Assembly: GCF_013204825.1 (NCBI RefSeq)
Contig: NZ_JABMKV010000002.1
Coordinates: 992,001-1,056,000 of the forward strand
Direction of reading: 5' to 3'
Length of the DNA: 64,000 nt
Origin: Pedobacter boryungensis
Lineage (GTDB): Bacteria; Bacteroidota; Bacteroidia; Sphingobacteriales; Sphingobacteriaceae
Translations under genes and position numbers: made by a program
Notes under the pieces: generated by a model
What the model saw: only the letters and a program-made list of their open reading frames with translations
Database searches by the model: none
Told to the model about the DNA's origin: nothing
Part shown: piece after piece, positions 45,416 through 54,926 of the stretch
Numbering within the stretch: the first letter of the stretch is position 1
Layout of the letters: each line of letters starts with the position of its first letter

Positions 45416-45991
45416 TTAGCCAAGTGCATTGTAGCAAGCTCGGCAACGAGGTTCGTAACTGTCTTTTTCTCCTAATAAAATCTTTGCATCATTAGCAACA
45501 GTACGATATGAATAAACTGCTGGACTACCGCAACGCATGCAAACTGCATTTACTTTGGTAACATGTTCTGCAATAGCTAACAGGGCAGGCATAGGGCCAA
45601 ATGGCTTGCCTAAAAAATCCATGTCTAAACCAGCAATAATCACTCTAATTCCTTTTAGAGCAAGTTTGTTGCACACTTCAGGTAAGTTTTCGTCAAAAAA
45701 TTGTGCTTCGTCTATACCCACCACTTGTGTGTTAGCGCCTAATAATAAAATAGCAGATGAACTATCTACAGGAGTAGATTGTATGGAGTTTAAATCATGA
45801 GAAACCACTGCAGTTTCATCATAGCGGGTATCAGTTTTAGGTTTAAATATTTCTACATTCAGCTTTGCAATTTGAGCTCTTTTAAGTCTTCTAATTAATT
45901 CTTCTGTTTTGCCTGAGAACATGGAGCCGCAAATTACTTCGATGCTTCCACAAAATTCTCCTCTTCTAAAATTTTGCTCGCTGAATAACAT
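45416..45991 (-). CDS. tdk: Thymidine kinase
   Basis: About 191 residues. Type II (TK1-like) kinase: Walker [16 protein letters not shown] (about 20-34), Walker B-type [12 protein letters not shown], lasso and zinc-binding cysteines in AVCMRCG and [10 protein letters not shown]. It phosphorylates thymidine for salvage. The ATG at 45989-45991 ([13 protein letters not shown]) is chosen; the frame runs 22 codons further upstream with sequence unlike the family. Single gene, divergent from the gene at 46087. Confidence 0.93.
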   Translation of the reverse strand: MLFSEQNFRRGEFCGSIEVICGSMFSGKTEELIRRLKRAQIAKLNVEIFKPKTDTRYDETAVVSHDLNSIQSTPVDSSSAILLLGANTQVVGIDEAQFFDENLPEVCNKLALKGIRVIIAGLDMDFLGKPFGPMPALLAIAEHVTKVNAVCMRCGSPAVYSYRTVANDAKILLGEKDSYEPRCRACYNALG

Positions 45992-46086
45992 TTGTAAAGG
46001 TATTTTAGCCAAATATAAAAGAATTTTATAGTACTTTTGACTGTCATTTATTAACATAAATCGCCCATTTTTTCGTTTACACAGTT

Positions 46087-47181
46087 ATGATGAAGCAAGA
46101 AGATCTTTTTAGGAAATTAGGATTGATATTAAATGAATTGAATGAACAATATCAATTTTTAGCACAAAACCCACAACAACTCAATGAGTTAGAATTGGAG
46201 CTTTTTCATGCCAATGCAAATTTCCTAGCAGACCATGTTCAAATCATCAAAAAAATAAGTCTAGGCCAACAAGCGCCTATTGCTTTAGCGCCTGCTAGTG
46301 AAAATCAAGAAATAGCTGAAAATATAACCGAAGCTGAAGGAGATAACATTCAGGATGAGCAACAAGTTGAGGAAATAACTTTTGAAGATCAAATTAAAGA
46401 TTCGGAACCAATTATAGAAGAAAAGCAAACTCCGAATTTTGAAGAGATAGAAGCTGAGGTTTTTAAATTAGATGATGAACCTGCTAAATTTGAGTTTATT
46501 TTAAATGACCACTCTGAGTATGAAACAACTGAAGATGTAGGGGAAATGGACAATAGGCAATTTTCACTAGATAGTTTCATCCATGAAGAAAATTCAAACG
46601 CAGATGAAAAATTTGATTTTGAGGAGAAGAGTGTTGATGAAATTTTTAATAGGCCTTTAAGTGAGGAAGAAGAACGTATTTTAGCGCAAAAGAAAAAGCT
46701 CAGAGAAGATCCTATAGAAGAAATTATAGATACTGATGAAGATGAAATTGGGCCTGAACCATTTTTAGTCAAAAAAAATGAGGATTTTATCATAACACCG
46801 AATGATCTAAAACTAGAAGAAGCTCCAACCCTAGAAGTTACTTTAGACAAAAGTGAACTAGTAGAAGATCCAAATTTCAAACCAACATTAAATGATTTAT
46901 TGGCAAACAGATCGGCAGCTAACTTAAATTCTACTTCGACAACAGGTATTACTGATTTAAAACAGGCAATTAACTTAAACGATAAATTACTTTATATTAA
47001 AGATTTATTTAATGGATATAATTTAGCTTATGCAGAAGCAATTGATTTAGCCAACAAACTACCAAATTTTGAAGCTGCAGATAATTTCTTTAAAAACAAT
47101 TATGCTGTCAAAAATAATTGGGCAGAAAAGCAAACAACGGTTGATAAATTTTACGAATTGTTAAATCAACGTTTTAAATAA
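46087..47181 (+). CDS. Hypothetical protein with conserved C-terminal domain
   Basis: 364 residues. The N-terminal 60 residues are helical and Gln-rich, a long acidic segment (65-280) is probably disordered, and the last 80 residues (ITDLKQAINLNDKLLYIKDL, then LFNGYNLAYAEAIDLANKLP) look like a compact helical domain conserved in Bacteroidota. No named family. Start is ATG 46087, with Met also at 46090. It is convergent with the rodA gene, overlapping its end by eight bases. Confidence 0.75.
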   Translation: MMKQEDLFRKLGLILNELNEQYQFLAQNPQQLNELELELFHANANFLADHVQIIKKISLGQQAPIALAPASENQEIAENITEAEGDNIQDEQQVEEITFEDQIKDSEPIIEEKQTPNFEEIEAEVFKLDDEPAKFEFILNDHSEYETTEDVGEMDNRQFSLDSFIHEENSNADEKFDFEEKSVDEIFNRPLSEEEERILAQKKKLREDPIEEIIDTDEDEIGPEPFLVKKNEDFIITPNDLKLEEAPTLEVTLDKSELVEDPNFKPTLNDLLANRSAANLNSTSTTGITDLKQAINLNDKLLYIKDLFNGYNLAYAEAIDLANKLPNFEAADNFFKNNYAVKNNWAEKQTTVDKFYELLNQRFK

Positions 47182-48436
47182 AACCCATTCTATTTGAATC
47201 GAGTTTTAAGAAAATAAATAACAAAATTGTAAAACTCCACAAAGATGATCCGCCGTAACTAATAAAAGGTAATGGAATGCCAATTACTGGCATTATACCA
47301 ATAGCCATTCCTATATTAATAAATACGTGAAAGAAGAAGATGCAGGCAATACAATAGCCATAAATCCTAGAGAAAGACGAACGTTGTCGTTCCGCAATAT
47401 TCACGATTCTTAAAAGTAAAAAAATATAAAGTCCAATTACGACGAAGCAACCTACGAAACCCCATTCTTCACCAATGGTTGAAAAAATAAAATCAGTACT
47501 TTGAGCAGGTACATATTTTAATTTTGTTTGTGTGCCTTGTAAAAATCCTCTCCCTGTAGCTTGTCCAGAACCTATCGCAATTTTGGATTGTATAACATTG
47601 TAGCCAGCACCTTTATTATCTTTCGATAAACCAAGGATTAATTCAATACGTGTACGTTGGTGCGGTTGTAAAACATTGTTAAACATAAATTTAGCAACAA
47701 ATAGATATGCAACTGCAATTAATGTAATGATGCCAATACTAATCATCTTTTGCTGTCTTTTTCTATTTGTGTAAATAAATAAAGCACCAATTAATAAAAT
47801 AGCAGAAATGAGTAGATAAGGAGATAAGAAAAGATTAAGAATAAAGAGTAAAACAGCTCCCCAGAATATAATTAATAAATTGCCAGGTAAGCCTTCTCTG
47901 TACAATGGAAACATAAAAGATAAAAATACCAACATAGAACCTGCGTCTGGCTGCAACATAATTAATGTCATTGGTAATATAATAATTGCAGCAGATATAA
48001 GAATTGGTTTTAAGGAATTAAGTTTAAGGTTAAAGGAGCTTATATATCTGGCCAAAAGTAAAGCTGTTCCAAATTTGGCAAACTCTGAAGGCTGTAATCT
48101 AAATGAACCTATGGGAATCCAAGCCTGATTACCACCAACATTTCTGCCTATTACTAACACAATTAATAATAGAACAATGGTTACACCATATATAACTGGA
48201 GCAAATACACTAAAAAATTTGGCATCAAATAAAAGAATGGATAAGCCTAATACTAAACCTGTAATGATAAAGATTAGTTGTTTTCCATATTCTGCGGCAA
48301 AACTAAAAGCTTCCGATTTATCAGGATTGAATTTTACAGAGTAGATGTTCAAAAAGCCAATAGCACACAATGCCACATAAATTAATATTGTTATCCAATC
48401 TACATTAAAGAAAAACCGATTACTTTGATGTTGCAT
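47174..48436 (-). CDS. rodA: Rod shape-determining SEDS protein RodA
   Basis: 420 residues with ten membrane helices. RodA is a peptidoglycan glycosyltransferase that works with PBP2 in side-wall growth. The catalytic Asp is in MLQPDAGSMLVFLSF; other family marks are SAGRNVGGNQAWIPIGSF-like GNQAWIPIGSFRLQPSEFAK, GFLQGTQTKLKYVPAQSTDF, and PFISYGGSSLWS near the C-terminus. Its start overlaps the mrdA end by 17 bases. Last gene of the mreB operon. Confidence 0.93.
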   Translation of the reverse strand: MQHQSNRFFFNVDWITILIYVALCAIGFLNIYSVKFNPDKSEAFSFAAEYGKQLIFIITGLVLGLSILLFDAKFFSVFAPVIYGVTIVLLLIVLVIGRNVGGNQAWIPIGSFRLQPSEFAKFGTALLLARYISSFNLKLNSLKPILISAAIIILPMTLIMLQPDAGSMLVFLSFMFPLYREGLPGNLLIIFWGAVLLFILNLFLSPYLLISAILLIGALFIYTNRKRQQKMISIGIITLIAVAYLFVAKFMFNNVLQPHQRTRIELILGLSKDNKGAGYNVIQSKIAIGSGQATGRGFLQGTQTKLKYVPAQSTDFIFSTIGEEWGFVGCFVVIGLYIFLLLRIVNIAERQRSSFSRIYGYCIACIFFFHVFINIGMAIGIMPVIGIPLPFISYGGSSLWSFTILLFIFLKLDSNRMGFI

Positions 48437-50411
48437 TGTCTTTTGGTTTAATAGCTAATTTATTAGGTTGATTTTGAGCAACTTTTGTTTTTACTGGTAT
48501 AGTCTTTTTCAGACTGTCAGTTTTTTTTAAACTATCTGGTTTACTAAGTGGCTTAATTAAGGGTTTGGTTGTAAATACAGGTAATAAATTAGCTTCTTTA
48601 TACATTTCTATTGTACTGCCATTTATTCTTCTTCCTGATAGGGAATCTGTTAAATATTTTTCAGTTAAATAACTTGCAATTGGTGCTGCATATGCCCCAC
48701 CATAACCACCATTTTCGACAATTACAGCAATGGCAATTTTTGGATTATCTCTAGGGGCAAAGCCAATAAATACGGAGTGATTTTTACCCCTGCTATTCTG
48801 CACTGTTCCTGTTTTTCCGCACATAATGATATTCTGCAATCTCGATTCTGTCGCTGTACCCCATGATTGGTTTACAGCATCTTCCATACCATCTATTACT
48901 GGCTCAAAATAACGAGGATCAATGCCTACTGAATGTTTTTCTTTATATCTGGGAGCAATGCTTTTTCCATTTCCAATAGCTTTAACTACATGCGGTTTTA
49001 AGTAATAGCCTCTATTGGCAATAATTGCCATGATATTTGCCATTTGTAGAGGTGTAGTGTTAATTTCTCCTTGGCCAATAGCTACAGACATAATAGAGGT
49101 ATTACCCCAATATTTACCACGGTGTAATTTATCGTAATCTGCAGCTCTATATAACTTGTATGCTTTTTCCCCAGGGAAATCAATTCCTAATGTATCGCCA
49201 ATGCCAAATTTTCTAACCTTATTTTGCCAATCTTCGTATGTGATATGTTGTTTAGCATACGAACTGCCATTTTTTGTCATCAGTTTTGCGAAAATATTAT
49301 AAAAATAAGTATTGCATGAACGAGCAATTCCTCGACGTAGACTAATATTTCCATCAACGTGCTCACACTTAAATCTTCTATTTCCGGCAATGTAATATCC
49401 TGGGCAATTAAATGTTGTGTTGGGATCTACAACACCTTCACTTAATGCAATTAAAGCATCTAGAGGTTTGAAAGCTGAACCCGGACTATATCCGCCTTGA
49501 ATTGGCCTCACCACAAAAGGTCGATTTGGATTGCCATAAATTTCTTGATAATTAGGACTGAATTTATTTCCCACTAATCTATTAGGATCATATCCAGGGC
49601 TGCTCACAAAAGCTAAAATTTCTCCTGTGCTGGGTTCTATTGCCACAATACTTCCAACTTTATTAGCTAATAATTCTTCCCCTAATTTTTGTATTCTGCT
49701 ATCAATTGTTGAGGTTAATTGATCTCCAGAAATAGCCAACGAATCAAGCTTTCCATTTGCATAGCTCCCTTGCGCTACATTATGCGCATTATAAAGCATA
49801 TTAGTAACGCCTTTTGTACCGCGTAATACAGTTTCATATTCTCTTTCAATGCCGCTTTTTCCGATATAATCTCCTGGTTTATAGTAACCTGCATGTTTTT
49901 CTATATCTGTTGGATTAACCTCTCTCATGAAACCTAAAAACTGAGCAGCAATACTATCTGGATAATATCTAATAGTTCTTTTTCTAACACTAAAACCCCT
50001 ATAATTAAACATCTTCTCTTGTAAAGAAGCGTAAGTTTCTACAGGTATTAATTTTTGAAAGATTGTTTCTTGGTACCTGGATTGTACAATTGCTTTATGG
50101 AACTTTTCCCTGAACTGTACCATATCAATACCGATGATCTTACAAAGTGATAAGGTATCAAATGGTTTAACCTGATTTGGAGTAACTAATAAATCGTATG
50201 TGGGTTGGTTTTGTGCTAAAACGTTATTATGACGATCTAAAATTACCCCCCTAGCTGGATATGTATAGATTTTACGAAGTGCATTATTGTTAGCGCTTAA
50301 AAAATATTTATCGCTAATTACCTGCATATAAAAAAGCTTGCCTAAAAGAATTAGGGCAATCAAAACAAATAAACCTTGTATAATATATTTTCTATTAAAC
50401 AATTGATCCAT
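48420..50411 (-). CDS. mrdA: Penicillin-binding protein 2
   Basis: 663 residues, class B PBP. After an N-terminal membrane helix (about 10-27) and the pedestal domain, the transpeptidase domain carries SxxK in GGYSPGSAFKPLDALIAL, SxN in RSCNTYFYN, and KTG in IMCGKTGTVQNS. The C-terminal tail is a Pro/Ser/Lys-rich repeat (KPDSLKKTDSLKKT) and would be periplasmic. It cross-links peptidoglycan for rod shape with RodA, whose gene overlaps the end. The start overlaps the mreD stop by one base. Confidence 0.94.
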   Translation of the reverse strand: MDQLFNRKYIIQGLFVLIALILLGKLFYMQVISDKYFLSANNNALRKIYTYPARGVILDRHNNVLAQNQPTYDLLVTPNQVKPFDTLSLCKIIGIDMVQFREKFHKAIVQSRYQETIFQKLIPVETYASLQEKMFNYRGFSVRKRTIRYYPDSIAAQFLGFMREVNPTDIEKHAGYYKPGDYIGKSGIEREYETVLRGTKGVTNMLYNAHNVAQGSYANGKLDSLAISGDQLTSTIDSRIQKLGEELLANKVGSIVAIEPSTGEILAFVSSPGYDPNRLVGNKFSPNYQEIYGNPNRPFVVRPIQGGYSPGSAFKPLDALIALSEGVVDPNTTFNCPGYYIAGNRRFKCEHVDGNISLRRGIARSCNTYFYNIFAKLMTKNGSSYAKQHITYEDWQNKVRKFGIGDTLGIDFPGEKAYKLYRAADYDKLHRGKYWGNTSIMSVAIGQGEINTTPLQMANIMAIIANRGYYLKPHVVKAIGNGKSIAPRYKEKHSVGIDPRYFEPVIDGMEDAVNQSWGTATESRLQNIIMCGKTGTVQNSRGKNHSVFIGFAPRDNPKIAIAVIVENGGYGGAYAAPIASYLTEKYLTDSLSGRRINGSTIEMYKEANLLPVFTTKPLIKPLSKPDSLKKTDSLKKTIPVKTKVAQNQPNKLAIKPKDNATSK

Positions 50412-50926
50412 TAATTCGATTTTCTATTATGGAAGATAAACTCGACCAATAAAACTAAAAATAGTGTAAAAATAACACTTAAAGCACATCTGCCTAAAGT
50501 GTAAGAGAATTCACTTAATTTAAATGCTTCTAAAAAGAATACCACAAAGTGATGTACAAAAATACAAAGAATGGCATAGATGGAAAACCATTTAAAACCC
50601 ATATTGCCAAGGGATGGTTCTGGTTCATCAAAGGCATCGCGGTTTACGCTGACAGAAATAAATAAAATCCTCACAAAAGCTAATGCCACACAGGCTGTTG
50701 TGTGTACACCTAAAGTATCATAAAAAGAATCTAATGTTAAGCCTGTACCAAAAGCAATAATGAAGAGTAATAAATTTGGTATTCCGAAAGGAAGAACCAA
50801 AATAAATAATATGTAAATAAAAGGAGTGGAGAGGTTATAAAAACTAAGATTGCGTAATAAGAAAACCTGCACAAATAAAAGTACAAACCATCTAAATATG
50901 TTGATGAAAATAGTTTTACTGTTCAT
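50411..50926 (-). CDS. mreD: Rod shape-determining protein MreD
   Basis: 171 residues, five or six membrane helices, matching MreD in size and place between mreC and mrdA. Family-like sequences include FVQVFLLRNLSFYNLSTPFI and GTGLTLDSFYDTLGVHTTAC. MreD links MreC to the inner-membrane elongasome. Its start overlaps the mreC end by eleven bases, and its stop shares one base with mrdA, so the set is translated together. Confidence 0.9.
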   Translation of the reverse strand: MNSKTIFINIFRWFVLLFVQVFLLRNLSFYNLSTPFIYILFILVLPFGIPNLLLFIIAFGTGLTLDSFYDTLGVHTTACVALAFVRILFISVSVNRDAFDEPEPSLGNMGFKWFSIYAILCIFVHHFVVFFLEAFKLSEFSYTLGRCALSVIFTLFLVLLVEFIFHNRKSN

Positions 50927-51755
50927 TAGGAGTCTGAGTTTCTAAAGTCTTTTGTTCTTCTGCTAATCGATTTTTTATAATATAAACATATTGTAAAGTG
51001 CTAAAATCGTTAAAAAGATTAATTTCTAACGTCATAAAGCTATCTCCCGTGCTTATTTGAGTTTTACTTACTTTACCAACTTGTATGCCCTTAGGAAAAC
51101 CACCAGCCCCTGAAGTCACAATTGTATCTCCAACGTTAACTTTAAAATGATTTGGTATTTCTTTCACATAGGCTTTTCTAAAATCGAAATTTCCGTCACC
51201 CCACACCAATGAACCAAATGCATTATTCTTTTTAAGATTTACACTTATTAGGGTTTCTTTGTGCAATAAAGATCTTATGGTAGCCAAATGTGGCGAAACA
51301 TTTAAAATAAAGCCAACCACCCCATTGTTTGGTGATATAACAGCCATATCTTTTACAATACCATCATCACTACCTCTATTAATGGTAATGATATTATTGC
51401 GTTGGGTAATAGAGTTTTTAATTACTTTGGCAGAAAGTAAGGTGTATTGTTGTTGATTTACAGTGTCCTTAACAACAATAGTTTTATTGCTGTCAATATT
51501 TTTTAAAGAAATCAGTTCTGTTTTAAGTTTCGCATTTTCTACAGCAAGACTATCGTTAACTTGTCCTAAATTTAAATAGCGTTTTAAAACATTTAAGCGT
51601 TCATAAGCGCTACCTACCACTTCATTTGTAGAATTTAAAGTAACACTACGTTGAAACACATTGTTTTTTAAAGTAAGGACAATGCCAACAGTAAAGAAAA
51701 TGATGAAATAGAAAAATGCGTTATATCTGTTTATGAAAATCCAAAGGTTACGCAT
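50916..51755 (-). CDS. mreC: Rod shape-determining protein MreC
   Basis: 279 residues. A short N-terminal cytosolic part, one membrane helix (about 11-28), a coiled coil (55-95), and a periplasmic beta domain: AVISPNNGVVGFILNVSPHL, and SGAGGFPKGIQVGKVSKTQI. MreC scaffolds the PBP2-RodA complex. Its start is preceded by an inverted repeat (51773-51826) between mreB and mreC. Confidence 0.93.
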   Translation of the reverse strand: MRNLWIFINRYNAFFYFIIFFTVGIVLTLKNNVFQRSVTLNSTNEVVGSAYERLNVLKRYLNLGQVNDSLAVENAKLKTELISLKNIDSNKTIVVKDTVNQQQYTLLSAKVIKNSITQRNNIITINRGSDDGIVKDMAVISPNNGVVGFILNVSPHLATIRSLLHKETLISVNLKKNNAFGSLVWGDGNFDFRKAYVKEIPNHFKVNVGDTIVTSGAGGFPKGIQVGKVSKTQISTGDSFMTLEINLFNDFSTLQYVYIIKNRLAEEQKTLETQTPNEQ

Positions 51756-51772
51756 TCTGGGTTATGAATTGC

Positions 51773-51826
51773 GAGTTATGAGTTATGAGTTTAGGCTTGT
51801 AACCTTTAACTCATAACCCGTAACTC
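51773..51826. repeat. Inverted repeat between mreB and mreC
   Basis: GAGTTATGAGTTATGAGTT at 51773-51791 and its partner at 51808-51826 agree at 17 of 19 positions and enclose a 16-base loop; both differences are G-U compatible in RNA. As transcript it could attenuate mreC relative to mreB. Sequences of the GAGTTATGAGTT type are common intergenic repeats in related genomes, so it may be simply a mobile repeat. Confidence 0.6.
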
Positions 51827-51829
51827 AAT

Positions 51830-52852
51830 TTATTGCATTAAAAATTTAAAATTACCAATGTTTTTTAAAGCGATACCAGTACCACGAACTACTGCACGAA
51901 GTGGATCTTCGGCAACGTGAACTGGTAATTTTGTTTTAGCCGCAACACGTTTATCTAAACCACGTAACAATGCACCACCGCCAGTTAAATAAATACCAGT
52001 TTGGTAAATATCAGCTGAAAGCTCTGGAGGTGTAATCTCTAGCGCTTTTAAAATTGCTTCTTCAATTTTAGAAATTGATTTATCTAAACAGTGCGCAATT
52101 TCAGTGTAAGAAACAGTAATTTGTTTTGGTACACCAGTCATTAAATCTCTTCCTTGTACTGCAAAATCTGCAGGTGGATCTGCTAACTCTGGCAAAGCTG
52201 CACCAACTTCAATTTTTATCTTTTCCGCAGTACGATCACCAATCATAATGTTGTGTTGGCGACGAATGTAATTTACAATATCGCTATCAAAATTATCTCC
52301 TGCAACACGAATTGATTGATCGCAAACAATACCCGATAAAGCGATAACCGCAATCTCAGTTGTACCACCACCAATATCGATAATCATATTTCCCATTGGT
52401 TCCTCTACGTCAATTCCGATACCTACAGCAGCTGCCATTGGTTCATGAATTAAGTAAACTTCTTTCGCGCCAGCAATTTCTGCACTATCTCTAACCGCAC
52501 GTTTTTCAACCTCAGTAATCCCGCTTGGGATACAAATTACCATCCTTAATGATGGGAACATCCATCCTTTACCGCCATTTAACATGCGAATCATTCCTTT
52601 AATCATCGCTTCTGCAGCATTAAAATCTGCAATTACGCCATCTTTTAAAGGTCTAACTGTTCTAATATTATCGTGTGTTTTACCTTCCATTTGCATCGCC
52701 TGACGGCCAATTGCAATAATTTTGTTTGTTTGCCTATCAAAAGCAACTATCGAAGGTTCGTCAACTACTACTTTATCGTTATGTATGATGAGGGTGTTTG
52801 CGGTGCCTAAATCTATAGCAACCTCTTGTGTAAACCAATTAAATAAACCCAT
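51830..52852 (-). CDS. mreB: Rod shape-determining actin homologue MreB
   Basis: 340 residues. The actin fold's phosphate loops are visible: VAIDLGTANTLI (11-22) and NMIIDIGGGTTEIAVIALSG; the adenosine motif is YLTGGGALLRGLDKR. The opening GLFNWFTQEVA is an amphipathic membrane-binding helix. MreB filaments guide side-wall synthesis. First gene of mreB-mreC-mreD-mrdA-rodA. A perfect -7 box for the minus strand (TACATTTG, 52896-52903) lies 44 bases upstream, without a clear -33 partner. Confidence 0.96.
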   Translation of the reverse strand: MGLFNWFTQEVAIDLGTANTLIIHNDKVVVDEPSIVAFDRQTNKIIAIGRQAMQMEGKTHDNIRTVRPLKDGVIADFNAAEAMIKGMIRMLNGGKGWMFPSLRMVICIPSGITEVEKRAVRDSAEIAGAKEVYLIHEPMAAAVGIGIDVEEPMGNMIIDIGGGTTEIAVIALSGIVCDQSIRVAGDNFDSDIVNYIRRQHNIMIGDRTAEKIKIEVGAALPELADPPADFAVQGRDLMTGVPKQITVSYTEIAHCLDKSISKIEEAILKALEITPPELSADIYQTGIYLTGGGALLRGLDKRVAAKTKLPVHVAEDPLRAVVRGTGIALKNIGNFKFLMQ

Positions 52853-53218
52853 TTATATCTTGTAATTATTTTATTCTAGTTAATGTGTATTATATCAAAT
52901 GTAAAAATAGTCTTTTTATTATATTTTAATTCAAAAAAACAGTGTGATATCTTAATTTATTTTTTCAAATTATTTGAAAATCAATAAACTACTTTTATCG
53001 GTTTTTTCAGTCCCGCTTTCCCTACTGCCATGAAGAATGGCATTCGTTCAATCACGTTTATTTTATTTAGGTATGTGCAAATAGTAAAGGTTGTAAAGTT
53101 TTTAAAAAGTAATCGCTTTAAGATTGCTTCGTTCCTCGCAATGACGAAGAACGAGTTTATTCTTTGCTCCTTATTCTTTAATCTTTCCGACTTTCGGTCT
53201 TCTTGACTTACCTACTTC
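52853..53218. repeat. Gap between purH and mreB with repeats
   Basis: No gene is visible in these 366 bases. Bases 53120-53144 are an intact single copy of the GATTGCTTCGTTCCTCGCAATGACGAA repeat. Bases 53183-53218 are a GGAAGTC-type repeat, and the left part is AT-rich and holds the mreB -7 box. The gap also serves as the region where purH transcription must end; no standard terminator is seen. Confidence 0.6.
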
Positions 53219-54745
53219 TTAGTGCTTAAAATGTCTAACCCCCGTGGTAACCATGGCAATACCTTTTGCGTTACACATGTCGATAGAATCCTGATCTTTA
53301 ATCGATCCGCCAGGTTGTAAAACAGCAATAATTCCAGCGTCAGCAGCCAATTCAACACAATCAGGGAAAGGGAAAAACGCATCCGACGCCATTACAGCGT
53401 CTTTTAAGCTAAATCCAAATGCTTCTGCTTTTACAACTGCTTGTTTCAAGGCATCAACTCTAGAAGTTTGTCCAACTCCACTTGAAATTAGTACATTGTC
53501 CTTAACAAAAACGATGGTATTTGATTTGGTGTGTTTTACAATTTTATTCGCAAAGATTAAATCTTGAATAGATGCTGCACTTGGAGCTTTTTCTGTAACG
53601 ACTGTCATTTGATCAGCACCCTCAAGGCTTAAATCTTTATCTTGTTCAATTACGCCATTTAATAAAGTTTTAAATTGTTTTTTACTCAATTCAACCTCAT
53701 TACGCTGTAAAATCACTCTATTTTTCTTTGCTTTAAATAATTCTACTGCTTCTGTTTGATAAGAAGGAGCGATTAAAACTTCAAAGAACAAGTTGTTGAT
53801 TTCTTGCGCCGTTGCTAAATCAACCTCTTTGTTTGTAATTAAAACACCTCCAAAAGCAGAAACAGGATCGCAAGCTAAAGCATCTTTCCATGCTTCTAGA
53901 ACAGTTGGTCTTGATGCTAAACCACAAGCGTTGGTGTGTTTTAAAATGGCGAAAGTTGGTTCTGTAAATTCATCAATCAAACTAACCGCTGCATCAACAT
54001 CAACCAAATTATTATAGCTTAATTCTTTACCATTCAATTTAGTAAACATTTCATCAAGGTTACCATAAAATGTTCCTTGCTGATGTGGATTTTCGCCATA
54101 ACGTAATGTTTGTGCCTGTTTGACACTTTGTTTAAAAACGTTTAGTGGTTCTTCTGCATTAAAATAATTGAAAATAGCTGTATCATAATGTGAAGAGGTA
54201 TGAAAAGCTTTTTTAGCATACGATTTACGTTGAGCTAAAGTTGTAGCGCAGTCTTGAGCTTGTAATTCTTCTAATAAATTTCCGTAATCATCTTTAGATG
54301 CAATAATAACTACATCATTAAAGTTTTTCGCGGCAGCACGAATTAATGAAATACCACCAATATCTATTTTCTCAATAATTTCTGTATCTGTTCCGCCAGC
54401 TTTTACAGTCTCTTCGAACGGGTAAAGATCTACAATCACTAAATCAATTTCTGGAATTTCGTATTCAGCAATTTGATTTTGATCGCCAGTTAAATTTCTA
54501 CGGTTCAAAATTCCACCAAAAACTTTCGGGTGTAATGTTTTTACACGACCACCCAAAATAGAAGGATAACCGGTTAAATCTTCAACAGCAGTTACTGGGA
54601 GGCCTAAATCCTTAATAAATTGCTCTGTACCACCTGTCGAAAATAGGGTTACGCCCTGTTGGGCTAAATATTGAACAAGAGGTGCTAAACCATCTTTGTA
54701 ATAAACTGAAATTAAAGCGTTTTTAATCTTAACTGGTTGGCTCAT
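53219..54745 (-). CDS. purH: Bifunctional AICAR formyltransferase / IMP cyclohydrolase
   Basis: 508 residues for the last two steps of IMP synthesis. The MGS-like cyclohydrolase domain is at 1-195 (LISVYYKDGLAPLVQYLAQ, STGGTEQFI, GRVKTLHPKVFGGIL). The formyltransferase domain has LRYGENPHQQGTFYG, the catalytic Lys-His in ILKHTNACGLASR, and DAFFPFPDCVELAADAGI. The -7 box TACCTTTG at 54766-54773 (minus) sets the start at 54745 with a 15-base leader. purN lies upstream on the same strand as a separate unit. Confidence 0.96.
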   Translation of the reverse strand: MSQPVKIKNALISVYYKDGLAPLVQYLAQQGVTLFSTGGTEQFIKDLGLPVTAVEDLTGYPSILGGRVKTLHPKVFGGILNRRNLTGDQNQIAEYEIPEIDLVIVDLYPFEETVKAGGTDTEIIEKIDIGGISLIRAAAKNFNDVVIIASKDDYGNLLEELQAQDCATTLAQRKSYAKKAFHTSSHYDTAIFNYFNAEEPLNVFKQSVKQAQTLRYGENPHQQGTFYGNLDEMFTKLNGKELSYNNLVDVDAAVSLIDEFTEPTFAILKHTNACGLASRPTVLEAWKDALACDPVSAFGGVLITNKEVDLATAQEINNLFFEVLIAPSYQTEAVELFKAKKNRVILQRNEVELSKKQFKTLLNGVIEQDKDLSLEGADQMTVVTEKAPSAASIQDLIFANKIVKHTKSNTIVFVKDNVLISSGVGQTSRVDALKQAVVKAEAFGFSLKDAVMASDAFFPFPDCVELAADAGIIAVLQPGGSIKDQDSIDMCNAKGIAMVTTGVRHFKH

Positions 54746-54890
54746 TGAGGTATTATTTTAAGCCGCAAAGGTAAGGAAAACGAACGTTTTTTAAAGAGGG
54801 TTTTTTGAATAAAAATCAAGCTATAATGGAAGATGTAAAATGTATGAGGAAGGATGCGTTTTATTCAACTGATTTAGCCACTTATCTTTT

Positions 54891-54926
54891 GGACTTTCCG
54901 TCTTCCTGACTATTTTACTACTTCTT
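54891..54926. repeat. GGAAGTC-type repeat after purN
   Basis: GACTTTCCGTCTTCCTGACT followed by a TACTTCTTA end is nearly the same as 53189-53220 after purH. It sits at the purN stop codon and continues outward. The same building block occurs in dnaX at 33778-33845. Confidence 0.55.

Noticed and set aside
54746-54917. Purine riboswitch before purH
   Set aside because: The leader from the -7 box at 54766-54773 is only about 15 bases, too short for an aptamer.
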